In this document: positions 1 through 8,552 of the stretch, piece after piece
Layout of the letters: every line of letters begins with the position of its first letter
Numbering within the stretch: the stretch's first letter is position 1
Position numbers and translations under genes: made by a program
From: Litchfieldella qijiaojingensis
GTDB lineage: Bacteria > Pseudomonadota > Gammaproteobacteria > Pseudomonadales > Halomonadaceae
Length of the DNA: 64,000 nt
NCBI RefSeq assembly: GCF_014651875.1
Contig: NZ_BMXS01000017.1
Location: 41,482 to 105,481, forward strand
Direction of reading: 5' to 3'
The notes under the pieces: generated by a model
The model's input: only the letters and a program-made list of their open reading frames with translations
The model's database searches: none
What the model was told of the DNA's origin: nothing

Positions 1-20
1 CTATTCCGCAGCTCGTGCGG

Positions 21-42
21 GAACCTTCCACCAGGAAGGTTC
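21..42. terminator. Short hairpin upstream of the first gene
   Basis: A perfect 9-bp inverted repeat (GAACCTTCC / GGAAGGTTC) with a 4-base ACCA loop. It is not followed by a T-tract on either strand, so a terminator role for a gene left of the window is only a guess. Positions 1-96 hold no other recognisable feature apart from the ribosome binding site AGGAG just before position 97. Confidence 0.35.
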
Positions 43-96
43 TGATAAATCAACGAGCAGCATCAACCGGAGCATGGGGCATATAGGAGCTCACCG

Positions 97-984
97 ATGC
101 AACAACCATTACAAATCGGCGTTATCGGCACCGGCATCATGGGCGCGCCAATGGCCATTCGCCTGGCCAAGGCGGGACATCGGGTACGTGCTTGGAACCG
201 CACCGTGACCAAGGCCGAGGCGCTTGCCCCGCAGGGAATCGATGTCGCCACGACTCCCACTGAAGCCGTCCATGAAGCTGATGTGGTTATCGTCATGCTC
301 AGCTCCGGACCTGTGTGCGATGAGATCATCATGGGCGAGGATGCGATCCTCGATGCGATGAGACCGGGGAGCACGCTGGTAGTGATGAGTTCGATCCCGG
401 TGGAGACGGCACGGCGTCAGGCCGAGGCCGCAGCAGCACGCCAGATTCGTTACCTGGATGCACCGGTATCCGGCGGAGAGCAAGGCGCCAAGGAGGGAAC
501 CCTGGCGATCATGGTCGGCGGCGAAGCCGCCACGTTCGACGACATCAACCCCGTCCTCGAGTGCCTGGGCAGACCTGTGCATGTCGGACCGTCGGGTAGC
601 GGGGAACTGGCCAAGTTGGCCAACCAGATGATCGTCGCCAACACCATCGCCACTGTCGCCGAAGCACTGCTGCTGGCCGAACGGGGTGGCGCCGATCCAG
701 CCCGGGTCCGTGAAGCCTTGATGGGTGGCTTTGCCGATTCGGCGATCCTGAAGGCGCACGGCCAACGCATGATCGATGGCGACTTTCGCCCCGGCGGCCC
801 CGCGAAATGGCAGCTGAAGGACACCCAGACCGCCATGGCACTGACCAGCGAGCTTTCACTGGATCTGCCCGTTTCCAAACTGGTCGACGGCCTTTTCGAG
901 TCACTCGTCGCCAATGGCGACGGTGACCTCGATCACAGTGCCTTGATTCGGGAGCTGAGGCGCCGCAACGCGCTACCTCTCTAG
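97..984 (+). CDS. NAD(P)-dependent beta-hydroxyacid dehydrogenase (GlxR/GarR-like)
   Basis: A 295-residue member of the 3-hydroxyisobutyrate / 2-hydroxy-3-oxopropionate (tartronate semialdehyde) reductase family. The N-terminal Rossmann motif GTGIMG is at residues 11-16, the family signature DAPVSGG is near residue 121, and the catalytic lysine lies in GELAKLANQM (K173, with N176). Length is normal for the family. AGGAG seven bases before the ATG supports the start. It opens a sugar-acid degradation island; a role in reducing a short-chain semialdehyde or oxidising a hydroxyacid made by the neighbouring enzymes is inferred. The exact substrate cannot be told from sequence; glyoxylate/succinic semialdehyde reductase is an alternative. 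Confidence 0.85.
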   Translation: MQQPLQIGVIGTGIMGAPMAIRLAKAGHRVRAWNRTVTKAEALAPQGIDVATTPTEAVHEADVVIVMLSSGPVCDEIIMGEDAILDAMRPGSTLVVMSSIPVETARRQAEAAAARQIRYLDAPVSGGEQGAKEGTLAIMVGGEAATFDDINPVLECLGRPVHVGPSGSGELAKLANQMIVANTIATVAEALLLAERGGADPARVREALMGGFADSAILKAHGQRMIDGDFRPGGPAKWQLKDTQTAMALTSELSLDLPVSKLVDGLFESLVANGDGDLDHSALIRELRRRNALPL

Positions 985-1115
985 CCCTTACCCAACCCGC
1001 AATGCTAACGCCCTCGTCCAGGCGATGAGGGCGCTGGTCAACAAGTTGACCGACTCACCAGGCATGCTAAAGCTAAGAGACGACGGTGACATGTCGAGCA
1101 TACCTGGAGTCGAAG

Positions 1116-2693
1116 ATGACACTGGAAGGCAAGTTACTGATCGGTCAACGTGCCGTCAGGGGCAGTCAGGTCGAGATTCGAGCCATCGACCCTACCATCG
1201 GCGAAACCTTGACGCCTGCCTACCTGGGGGCCAGCAAGGCCGATGTCGAGCAAGCTTGCGCCCTGGCCGAGGAAGCCTTCACCACCTACCGAGAGAGTTC
1301 GCTCGACGAGCGTGCCACATTTCTCGAGACCATCGCCAGCGAGATCGAGGCCACCGGTGATGAGTTGATCGAGCGCGCCATGGCGGAAACCGGCCTGACC
1401 CGCGCGCGGCTCGAGGGCGAGCGCGGCCGCACCTGCGGCCAGTTGCGGCTGTTCGCCAGCGTGGTACGCGCCGGCAAGTGGCTCGACGTGCGCCTCGACC
1501 CGGCACTGCCCGAGCGCCAGCCACAGCCCAGAGTCGACCTGCGTCAGCGCCATGTCGCCCTCGGCCCCGTCGCCGTCTTCGGCGCCAGCAACTTCCCACT
1601 GGCCTTCAGTGTGGCCGGTGGCGACACCGCCTCGGCACTCGCCGCCGGCTGCCCGGTGGTGGTCAAGGGGCATTCCGCCCACCCCGGCACCTCCGAGCTG
1701 GTCGGCCGCGCCGTGCAGCGTGCCGTAGCCAAGTGCAGTCTGCCGGATGGCATGTTCTCGCTGCTGTTCGGATTGGGCAACGAAGTCGGCCAGGCGCTGG
1801 TCGCCGATCCGCGTATCCAGGCGGTCGCCTTCACCGGCTCGCGGAGTGGAGGCACGACGCTGATGGCCACCGCCCGATCACGACCACGGCCGATCCCGGT
1901 GTATGCCGAGATGGGTAGCATCAATCCGGTATTCCTGTTGCCCGGTGCTCTCGAGCACCATGGCGAGGATATCGCGGCGAGTTTCGTCACGTCGTTGACC
2001 TTGGGTGCCGGGCAATTCTGTACCAACCCTGGGCTGATAATCGGTATCCAGAGCCCGGAATTGGAAGCCTTCATTGACACCGCTAGTATGAGAGTGACCG
2101 AGAGTAACGCCCAGACCATGCTCTCGCCAGGCATCCATGGCGCCTATGAGCATGGCGTGGAGGCGCTTGCTGCCCATCCCCATGTGCGGCAGGTGGCACG
2201 TGGCCAAGCCGGCAGTGGCTCCCATCAAGCTCGGAGTGGGCTATTCGTGACCAGTGCCAGCGACTTTCTCGCCGACAGCGCCCTGCAGGCCGAGGTATTC
2301 GGCCCCAGCGCACTGGTGGTCGAGTGCGCCGACCTCTCAGAAATGCAACGTGTCGCTGCGCATCTGGAAGGCCAGCTTACGGTCACCTTGCAAATGGACG
2401 CCGGCGATCTCGAAGTGGCCCGCGCGCTGCTGCCAATGCTCGAGCGCAAGGCCGGGCGGGTGCTCGCCAACGGCTGGCCGACCGGCGTCGAGATGTGCCA
2501 TGCCATGGTCCATGGCGGGCCCTTCCCGGCAACCTCCGATGCGCGCACCACCTCGGTGGGCTCGGCGGCCATCCGGCGCTTCTTGCGCCCGGTGTGCTAC
2601 CAGAATTTGCCAGAGCACTTGTTGCCCGAGTCGCTCAAGGATGATAACCCGCTGGGTGTGACCCGGCTGGTAGACGGTAAGCGCGAAGTCTAG
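1116..2693 (+). CDS. Alpha-ketoglutaric semialdehyde dehydrogenase-like aldehyde dehydrogenase
   Basis: A 525-residue NAD(P)-dependent aldehyde dehydrogenase of the long KGSADH type found in nonphosphorylative pentose and sugar-acid pathways, where it oxidises alpha-ketoglutaric semialdehyde to 2-oxoglutarate. The general-base glutamate is in YAEMGSINP (E265) and the catalytic cysteine in GAGQFCTNP (C302). The C-terminus [17 protein letters not shown] is characteristic of this subgroup. An upstream in-frame GTG exists at 1086, but the ATG at 1116 has GGAG six bases before it and gives the expected N-terminus. The 131-bp gap before it shows nothing notable. A second, decayed copy of the same C-terminus lies at 3055-3135. 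Confidence 0.85.
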   Translation: MTLEGKLLIGQRAVRGSQVEIRAIDPTIGETLTPAYLGASKADVEQACALAEEAFTTYRESSLDERATFLETIASEIEATGDELIERAMAETGLTRARLEGERGRTCGQLRLFASVVRAGKWLDVRLDPALPERQPQPRVDLRQRHVALGPVAVFGASNFPLAFSVAGGDTASALAAGCPVVVKGHSAHPGTSELVGRAVQRAVAKCSLPDGMFSLLFGLGNEVGQALVADPRIQAVAFTGSRSGGTTLMATARSRPRPIPVYAEMGSINPVFLLPGALEHHGEDIAASFVTSLTLGAGQFCTNPGLIIGIQSPELEAFIDTASMRVTESNAQTMLSPGIHGAYEHGVEALAAHPHVRQVARGQAGSGSHQARSGLFVTSASDFLADSALQAEVFGPSALVVECADLSEMQRVAAHLEGQLTVTLQMDAGDLEVARALLPMLERKAGRVLANGWPTGVEMCHAMVHGGPFPATSDARTTSVGSAAIRRFLRPVCYQNLPEHLLPESLKDDNPLGVTRLVDGKREV

Positions 2694-2834
2694 CCAACTT
2701 GAGCCACGTCACCAACGAAGGGGGGCGCCCTCATCGGGCTGACCCTTGTATTTCCCCTGGCACGGGGATCGTTCATTTCAACATGCCGTTCAAGGCACCA
2801 TCTTTTCCTTGGTCGTGCGATAGACGCTATCGAG

Positions 2835-3041
2835 GTGGGCGAGCATGGCGCGTTCAGAGGCATCCGGATCGCCACGCTTCAACTCTTCGGTACCGCTACC
2901 CTGAGTTTCGCCGATGGCATCCAGACCCGTGACGGCGACCGCTTCGAGGTCGAACTGCCAGCGCTGGGACGCCCCCTGCGCAACCCAGTGCGCTTCGAGC
3001 CAAAAGGCAACGCTACCCCCTGGCAGGTGCGCTCACTCTAG
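2835..3041 (+). pseudogene. C-terminal remnant of an AraD1-type FAH-family protein
   Basis: About 69 codons whose second half, with the words GTATLSFADG, GDRFEVELP and GRPLRNPV, reads like the extreme C-terminus of AraD1 / 2-keto-3-deoxy-sugar-acid dehydratase proteins of the fumarylacetoacetate hydrolase fold. Intact members have about 330 residues; no matching N-terminal sequence is visible between 2694 and 2834. It is followed in another frame by a remnant of an aldehyde dehydrogenase, so the two appear to be the leftover ends of a deleted araD1-KGSADH gene pair. Family assignment is from memory and moderately sure. Confidence 0.6.
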
Positions 3042-3054
3042 TCGGCGTCATGCC

Positions 3055-3135
3055 ATACCGGATATTGCTGAGGCGCTGCAAGACGGCAACCCGTTGGGGG
3101 TGAACCGGCTGGTGGATGGCCAGCGCGAGACCTAG
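3055..3135 (+). pseudogene. C-terminal remnant of a second KGSADH-type aldehyde dehydrogenase
   Basis: The last 26 codons before the stop read LQDGNPLGVNRLVDGQRET, which matches the intact dehydrogenase C-terminus at 2615-2693 ([19 protein letters not shown]) almost residue for residue. No ribosome binding site or start belongs to it and nothing upstream in this frame resembles an aldehyde dehydrogenase. It is the tail of a lost paralogue. Confidence 0.75.
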
Positions 3136-3160
3136 GGGGTTTACAAACCACGCTGCCATG

Positions 3161-3192
3161 AAAGGGGGCGGCCCGAATGGGCCGCCCCCTTT
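3161..3192. terminator. Strong bidirectional terminator hairpin
   Basis: A perfect 14-bp inverted repeat (AAAGGGGGCGGCCC / GGGCCGCCCCCTTT) around a GAAT loop, followed by TTTCATTT. It closes the region with the two gene remnants and isolates the SDR operon that starts downstream. Confidence 0.8.
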
Positions 3193-3277
3193 CATTTGCG
3201 GATTCCAGGCCACAATGGCCGCGAACACATTGGCAAGACACGCAAACTGTACCATACTCGAAGTGATAGTCATCCTA

Positions 3278-3299
3278 GTATCCTGTCATATAGGTATAC
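3278..3299. promoter_or_regulatory. Candidate GntR operator upstream of the SDR operon
   Basis: Imperfect palindrome starting GTATCC and ending GGTATAC, 28 bases before the SDR start codon. Its reverse strand contains ATACCTAT, the word also seen at 11847-11861, and a related word occurs at 11651-11665; all three sit in promoter regions of the same island. Likely target of the FadR-type regulator at 6662-7381. Found by eye only. Confidence 0.4.
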
Positions 3300-3326
3300 G
3301 ATAATAACAAGCAGGAAACGCTTGCC

Positions 3327-4076
3327 ATGCGACTCCAGCACAAAACCGCATTGATCACTGCTGCCGGCCAAGGTATTGGCCGTGCTACCGCCCTGCGCTT
3401 CGCCAGCGAGGGGGCCAGGGTCATGGCCACCGATATCGATGCCGACAAGCTCGAGGACCTGGCCATGACGCCAGGCATAGAGACGCATCGTCTGGACGTT
3501 CTGGATGCCGGGGCCATCGCGTCACTGGCTAACGAGCTGCCCCCCTTGGATGTGCTCTTCAACTGTGCCGGCCATGTGGCAAGCGGTACTCTAATGGAAT
3601 GCGACGAGGCCGATTGGGAGTTTTCCCTGGCACTCAACGTCACCGCCATGTACCGCATGATCCGGGCTTTTCTGCCGGGTATGCTCGAGAAGGAAGGCGG
3701 CAGTATCGTCAACATGGCCTCGGTGGCCTCGAGCTTGAAGGGCGTGCCTAATCGCTTCGCCTATGGCACCACCAAGGCCGCAGTCATCGGCCTGACCAAA
3801 TCGGTGGCGGCCGACTACATCGGCCAGGGCATTCGCTGCAATGCCATATGCCCGGGAACGGTGGAATCTCCCTCGCTCAGGGAACGCATCCGCGCCCAGG
3901 CCGCGCAGCAAGGGCGCGATGAAGACGACGTCTATCGCGAATTCATTGCCCGCCAACCATTGGGGCGGCTGGGCAAACCCGAGGAGATAGCCGCCCTGGC
4001 CACCTACCTGGCGTCGGACGAGTCCGCCTATACCACCGGCACGGCTCAGATCATCGACGGCGGCTGGTTGACCTGA
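3327..4076 (+). CDS. SDR oxidoreductase, BDH2/2-keto-3-deoxy-L-fuconate dehydrogenase-like
   Basis: A 249-residue classical short-chain dehydrogenase, remarkably close to human BDH2/DHRS6 and to bacterial 2-keto-3-deoxy-L-fuconate (or rhamnonate/pentonate) 4-dehydrogenases. The nucleotide-binding segment is TAAGQGIG (residues 11-18), NCAG-type motif FNCAG follows near residue 75, and the active-site pair is Y146 and K150 in YGTTK. The C-terminus IIDGGWLT is family-typical. It is the first gene of a tight operon with an FAH hydrolase and a UxaA dehydratase, which fits oxidation of a 2-keto-3-deoxy sugar acid to a 2,4-diketo acid that the next enzyme cleaves. NAD use is expected from D37 after the second beta strand (TDID). 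Confidence 0.85.
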   Translation: MRLQHKTALITAAGQGIGRATALRFASEGARVMATDIDADKLEDLAMTPGIETHRLDVLDAGAIASLANELPPLDVLFNCAGHVASGTLMECDEADWEFSLALNVTAMYRMIRAFLPGMLEKEGGSIVNMASVASSLKGVPNRFAYGTTKAAVIGLTKSVAADYIGQGIRCNAICPGTVESPSLRERIRAQAAQQGRDEDDVYREFIARQPLGRLGKPEEIAALATYLASDESAYTTGTAQIIDGGWLT

Positions 4077-4113
4077 ATACCTGAGTGAACGGAATGCAAA
4101 GGAACCAACGACA

Positions 4114-4971
4114 ATGAAACTGCTTCGCTTCGGCCCACGTGGCCACGAGAAACCCGGCCTGCTCGACGCGGATGGCGTGATTCACGATCTCTCGGCCCAT
4201 GTCAACGACCTCGCAGGCCCCCACCTTGGCCGCGACTATCTGAACGAGTTGGCCTCGCTGGACCCCGCTCGCCTCCCTGCAGTGCCAGAGGACACACGCT
4301 TGGGGCCCTGTGTCGGCCGGGTCGGCAAGTTCATCTGCATCGGGCTCAACTACTCCGACCATGCTGCCGAAACCGGGGCCGAAGTGCCCACAGAACCCGT
4401 GGTCTTCAACAAGTGGACTAGCGCCATCTGCGGCCCCAACGACGATGTCATCATCCCGCGAGGCTCACGCAAGACCGACTGGGAAGTGGAACTTGGCGTG
4501 GTGATCGGCAAGGCCGGCCGCTACATCGACGAGGCCGACGCCATGTCGCACGTGGCCGGCTTCTGCGTGGTCAATGACGTTTCCGAGCGTGAGTACCAAC
4601 TCGAGCGGTGTGGTAGCTGGGACAAAGGCAAGGGCTGCGACACCTTCGGCCCCTTGGGCCCATGGCTGGTGACCCCCGACGAGATTGCCAACCCGCACGA
4701 CTTGGCCATGTGGCTGGAGGTCGACGGCCATCGTTACCAGGACGGCAGCACCCGGACCATGGTCTTCCAGATACCGTTCCTGATCAGCTACCTGAGCCGC
4801 TTCATGAGCCTACAACCCGGCGATGTCATCTCCACCGGCACTCCGCCTGGGGTCGGCATGGGCCAACAGCCGCCGATTTACCTCAAGCCGGGACAACGCA
4901 TGCGCCTGGGTATCGAAGGGCTCGGTGAACAGCAGCAGTTCGTGGTGGCCGACGAGGAGCGCACGACATGA
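4114..4971 (+). CDS. FAH-family 2,4-diketo-3-deoxy-sugar-acid hydrolase
   Basis: A 285-residue fumarylacetoacetate-hydrolase-fold enzyme. The metal site is visible as E124 and E126 in DWEVELGVVIG and D155 in VVNDVSERE. Closest known roles are 2,4-diketo-3-deoxy-L-fuconate/rhamnonate hydrolase (pyruvate plus a hydroxyacid as products) and, less likely here, ureidoglycolate lyase, a frequent automatic label. The preceding SDR would make its substrate. The start has AAGGA ten bases upstream. Its stop overlaps the next start (ATGA), showing translational coupling with the dehydratase. Confidence 0.82.
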   Translation: MKLLRFGPRGHEKPGLLDADGVIHDLSAHVNDLAGPHLGRDYLNELASLDPARLPAVPEDTRLGPCVGRVGKFICIGLNYSDHAAETGAEVPTEPVVFNKWTSAICGPNDDVIIPRGSRKTDWEVELGVVIGKAGRYIDEADAMSHVAGFCVVNDVSEREYQLERCGSWDKGKGCDTFGPLGPWLVTPDEIANPHDLAMWLEVDGHRYQDGSTRTMVFQIPFLISYLSRFMSLQPGDVISTGTPPGVGMGQQPPIYLKPGQRMRLGIEGLGEQQQFVVADEERTT

Positions 4972-6608
4972 GCCAAACCATCGCCAGCGATACCTTCGCC
5001 CATTCCAGTCTACGCGTACATGCCGCCGATAACGTACGCGTCGCGCTAAAGGATCTGCCCAGGGGTCACGAAGTCGAGGACAAAGGGCGCATCGTGCGCC
5101 TCGTCGAATCCATTCGTCACAAGCACAAGTTCGCGCTCGTGGACCTGGCCGAAGGCGATAGGGTGATCATGTATGGGGTCACCGTGGGGCGCGCCACCCA
5201 GCCAATCGCCGCTGGGGCCGCCATCACCACCGACAATGTCGAGCACTCCACCGACAGCAGCCAGCCGCAGGGCCGGCATGACCACTGGAATGCTCCGAAT
5301 GTCGAGGCCTTCCAGGGGGTGACCTTCGACGGCTATCACCGTCCCGATGGCCGGGTCGGCACCGCCAACGTGTGGCTGGTGGTGCCCCTGGTGTTCTGCG
5401 AGAACCGCAATATCGAAGTACTGCGCCAATGCGTGGCCGATGCTTTGGGCGAAGACCCCTACCGCGACTACAAACGCATGGCACGGGAACTATTGCATGG
5501 CCGGGCGGCCCCCAAGCCGGAGCCAGCACCTCGAGAGCGTCTGTTCCCCCACGTCGATGGCGTGCGCTTCCTGACCCATACCCTTGGCTGCGGCGGCACC
5601 GACGATGACGCCAAGGCACTGTGCCAACTGCTGGCCGGCTATATCTGTCATCCCAATGTGGCCGGTGCCACCGTGCTCAGCCTGGGCTGTCAGAAGTCGC
5701 AGATCGGCATGCTCAAGGCCGCCGTGGCCGAACGTGACCCGAAAGGGCTGCGTCCGGTGCACTATTTCGAGCAACAGGCCACCGGCAGCGAAGAGGAATT
5801 GATTCGTGAAGCCCTGACCACCATCTTCGATGGCTTGGCCGAAGCCAACCGCGTCACGCGCACACCGGCCCCGCTGTCGGAACTGACCATCGGTCTCGAA
5901 TGCGGCGGCTCCGACGGCTTCTCGGGGCTTTCCGCCAACCCGCTGGTGGGCGCGGTGACCGATCGCCTGGTGGCACTGGGGGGGAGCGGCATCCTCAGCG
6001 AATTTCCCGAGCTATGCGGCGTCGAGCACGAACTGATGGCTCGCTGTCGTAATGCCGATGTCGCCGAGCGCTTCCGTCAGTTGATGGACGCCTACCAGCG
6101 CCACGCTGCCTCGGTGGGAGCCCACTTCTCGATGAACCCTTCACCAGGCAATATCCGCGATGGCCTGATCACCGATGCCATGAAGTCTGCTGGTGCGGCC
6201 AAGAAAGGCGGCGACAGTCCGGTGGTCGATGTGCTCGATTACACCGAACCGACGGTACACAAAGGCCTGAATCTGCTATGCACGCCGGGCAACGATGTGG
6301 AATCGACCACCGCCCTGGTAGGCTCCGGCGCCAACTTGGTGATGTTCACTACCGGACTCGGCACCCCCACCGGCAATCCCGTGGCGCCGGTGCTGAAGAT
6401 TGCCAGTAACAGTGAACTGGCCAAGCGCATGCCGGACGTGATCGACTTCGACGCCGGCCCGATCATCCGTGGCGAAGCACAGATCGATAAGCTGGCCGAC
6501 GAGTTGCTGAAACTGTGCATCGACACCGCTTCCGGACGCTACCAGCCCAAGGCGGTGCGGCTGGCACAGTATGATTTTATTCCGTGGAAACGTGGTGTCT
6601 CGTTATAA
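4968..6608 (+). CDS. UxaA-family altronate/sugar-acid dehydratase
   Basis: A 546-residue protein with an N-terminal SAF domain (about residues 10-100) joined to the long UxaA/GarD catalytic domain. Conserved stretches are HTLGCGGTDDD (about 198-208), LSLGCQKSQIG (about 239-249) and GLECGGSDGFSG (about 309-320). The family dehydrates D-altronate or galactarate to a 2-keto-3-deoxy acid using Fe(II). I recall that a UxaA-like enzyme in Herbaspirillum huttiense acts on D-arabinonate, in a cluster with SDR and FAH partners like those here, so the physiological substrate could be a pentonate or 6-deoxyhexonate. Translationally coupled to the hydrolase by a 4-base overlap. Confidence 0.85.
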   Translation: MSQTIASDTFAHSSLRVHAADNVRVALKDLPRGHEVEDKGRIVRLVESIRHKHKFALVDLAEGDRVIMYGVTVGRATQPIAAGAAITTDNVEHSTDSSQPQGRHDHWNAPNVEAFQGVTFDGYHRPDGRVGTANVWLVVPLVFCENRNIEVLRQCVADALGEDPYRDYKRMARELLHGRAAPKPEPAPRERLFPHVDGVRFLTHTLGCGGTDDDAKALCQLLAGYICHPNVAGATVLSLGCQKSQIGMLKAAVAERDPKGLRPVHYFEQQATGSEEELIREALTTIFDGLAEANRVTRTPAPLSELTIGLECGGSDGFSGLSANPLVGAVTDRLVALGGSGILSEFPELCGVEHELMARCRNADVAERFRQLMDAYQRHAASVGAHFSMNPSPGNIRDGLITDAMKSAGAAKKGGDSPVVDVLDYTEPTVHKGLNLLCTPGNDVESTTALVGSGANLVMFTTGLGTPTGNPVAPVLKIASNSELAKRMPDVIDFDAGPIIRGEAQIDKLADELLKLCIDTASGRYQPKAVRLAQYDFIPWKRGVSL

Positions 6609-6627
6609 GGGAGGTTTGACTGGCCTG

Positions 6628-6660
6628 CTGAACGTAGTCGAGTTGCAGACACGTTCAGCG
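6628..6660. terminator. Convergent-gene terminator hairpin
   Basis: Perfect 9-bp inverted repeat GCTGAACGT / ACGTTCAGC with a 15-base loop, located between the dehydratase stop and the convergent regulator stop. No T-tract is present, so it may act as a weak bidirectional terminator or as an mRNA 3' stabiliser. Confidence 0.5.
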
Positions 6661-6661
6661 G

Positions 6662-7381
6662 TCAAGCATCAGTCAGGCGCTGTTTGAGCTGCCGATAAGT
6701 TCCATAGTGCCGGTCCAGATGGCGACGCATCGCCGCTTCGGCGGCGTCGGGGTCGCGCGATTCGATGGCCTCGACGATCTCGGTGTGCGCCTTCATGGCG
6801 GCCTGGTCCTCGCCCTCACGCTGCAAGGCATGGGCACGGCGGTCGTCGAGCCATTCCGAGAGCGCCACGTGAATGGCGTCGAAGATCGGGTTGTGGCCGA
6901 TGGAAGCCAGCACTCCGTGGAAGTCGTTGTCGGAGCGCTTGAAGCGTGCTTCGTCGCCCAGCGCGCTGCGGTTGTCTTCCAGCGCCTGGCGCAGGTTGGC
7001 CAGGTCTTCCTGGCTGGCATGCTGTGCCGCATAGCGGGCCAACGAGATCTCGAACATCGCCCGCGCTTCCTGGAAGTATTGCTGCCCTTCCGACTTGGCC
7101 AGCAACTGTTTCGTCACCCCGGAAAGCCTGGCCATGACCGCTTCCGCCGTGGGCCGGATCACCCTGGCGCGTGTCCCACTGTTGATGGCGATCAAACCGA
7201 GCCGCTGCAGGTAGAACAAGGCTTCACGCACCGCCGGCCGACCGACGCCAAACTGCTCCATCAGCTCGCGCTCGGAAGGCAGTTGATCGTCCTCGCGCAA
7301 CCGGCCCTCGAGGATATCCGCCTCGAGTTGCTCGGCCACCTGTTCGGAAAGCGTCTTGCGTTCCACCTTGTATCTGGTCAT
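6662..7381 (-). CDS. FadR-subfamily GntR transcriptional regulator
   Basis: A 239-residue regulator. The winged helix occupies residues 5-70, with the GntR signature LPSERELMEQFGVGRPAVRE; the C-terminal all-helical FCD ligand domain covers about 85-225, with the metal/ligand residues expected around FHGVLA and AHTEIVEAI and the terminal MRRHLDRHY helix. The ORF is open 26 codons further upstream, but AGGAG nine bases before the ATG at 7381 sets the start. It is the last gene of the minus-strand operon TRAP-dehydrogenase-regulator and is the probable local repressor, relieved by a sugar acid or its keto-deoxy derivative. Confidence 0.85.
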   Translation of the reverse strand: MTRYKVERKTLSEQVAEQLEADILEGRLREDDQLPSERELMEQFGVGRPAVREALFYLQRLGLIAINSGTRARVIRPTAEAVMARLSGVTKQLLAKSEGQQYFQEARAMFEISLARYAAQHASQEDLANLRQALEDNRSALGDEARFKRSDNDFHGVLASIGHNPIFDAIHVALSEWLDDRRAHALQREGEDQAAMKAHTEIVEAIESRDPDAAEAAMRRHLDRHYGTYRQLKQRLTDA

Positions 7382-7442
7382 GCGTTGCGACTCCTGGCCA
7401 TTCTGTCTCTTTGACCCTTGCCATTGGGTCGTTATCTCTATG

Positions 7443-8543
7443 TTACTGCATCCGGTCACCGTTCGGCTGCCATGACATGCTCAACGGGGCCACCCCCAGT
7501 TCCTCGGCCAGACGCTGGTAGGCTTCCAGATTGGCCGAATCCAGCGGAATGCCCTCGGCGTCACGGTGTGCCTGGCAACGCCATTCGCGATCACCGGGCG
7601 CCAGCACCTCGGCACCTTCCAAGGCCGGCTGGGCCCGCAGATCGGCCAGGTACTCGCGCATCCTCGCCCGATAGGTCTCCAGGTCGACGAAGGCCTCGGG
7701 TCGCATGACCAGGAAGAAGTGACCGACACCTCGCGGAGTCGACATGTCGGGCCCCGCCATGGGTAACAGCCGGAAGCCGTTGAGCATGCCTGCCAGGGTG
7801 GAGCTCAGCACCTCGACGACTCCCGCCAGGCCTGCCCCCTTGAAACCGAACTGAGCGCCACCCAACGGCAGCAGCGAACTCACCTCCGTGGGCTCCGTCG
7901 TGGTGTTACCCGCGATATTGGCCGCCACATCGGGCGGTAGCTCGCGGCCAATAGCGGCGTACTGCTGCACACGGTTCCAGGGGATCGAACTGGTCGCCAT
8001 ATCCAGCAAATACGGATTCTCTCCTTCCACCGGTGCGGCAAAGGCAAAGGGGTTGGTACCATGAAAAGCCCCTTGGCCCTGGTGCAGGCGCACGAACGGA
8101 TCGGAATTGCATACCGCCATCCCGATCAGGCCACGCCGCGCAGCTTCCAGCGGATAGCAACCCGCGGCCCCGAAGTGCGAGGAATTGCCGACCGCCACCG
8201 CCCCCATGCCCGTGTCATCGGCCATGGCAATGGCATGCGCGATCGCGGTGTAGCCAGCCAGGTGACCGAAGCCGTCGTCGGCATCCAGATAACCGGTGGC
8301 CGGCATGCGGCGCGAGAACGTCATCTGCGGATTCGGGCTCACCCGCCCTCCTTTCACAGCCTGCACATAGTGCGGCAACAAGCGCAGGCCATGACTGTCG
8401 ATTCCCATGCGCGACGCCGTCAGCAAGGCCCGCGTCACCGCCTCGACCGACGGTTTATTGACGCCGCAGTGTGTCAGCACTCGGCGCATGAAGGCTTCCA
8501 ACTCCGAAGTGGTGACGTGTGCGGCCTCCTGAGTGTGACTCAT
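7443..8543 (-). CDS. Ldh2/MDH2-family NAD(P)-dependent dehydrogenase
   Basis: A 366-residue member of the malate/L-lactate/ureidoglycolate/2,3-diketogulonate dehydrogenase family (type-2 fold, no classical Rossmann GxGxxG). Recognisable stretches are SRMGIDSHGLRLLPHY (residues 49-64), the nicotinamide-side loop VGNSSHFGAAG (about 122-132) and the GTNPFAFAAP block (about 165-174). GAGGAA seven bases upstream supports the start. The gene sits nine bases after dctM and 61 bases before the regulator on the same transcript, so it should act on the imported acid. The exact substrate is not readable. Confidence 0.82.
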   Translation of the reverse strand: MSHTQEAAHVTTSELEAFMRRVLTHCGVNKPSVEAVTRALLTASRMGIDSHGLRLLPHYVQAVKGGRVSPNPQMTFSRRMPATGYLDADDGFGHLAGYTAIAHAIAMADDTGMGAVAVGNSSHFGAAGCYPLEAARRGLIGMAVCNSDPFVRLHQGQGAFHGTNPFAFAAPVEGENPYLLDMATSSIPWNRVQQYAAIGRELPPDVAANIAGNTTTEPTEVSSLLPLGGAQFGFKGAGLAGVVEVLSSTLAGMLNGFRLLPMAGPDMSTPRGVGHFFLVMRPEAFVDLETYRARMREYLADLRAQPALEGAEVLAPGDREWRCQAHRDAEGIPLDSANLEAYQRLAEELGVAPLSMSWQPNGDRMQ

Positions 8544-8552
8544 AAGGGTTCC

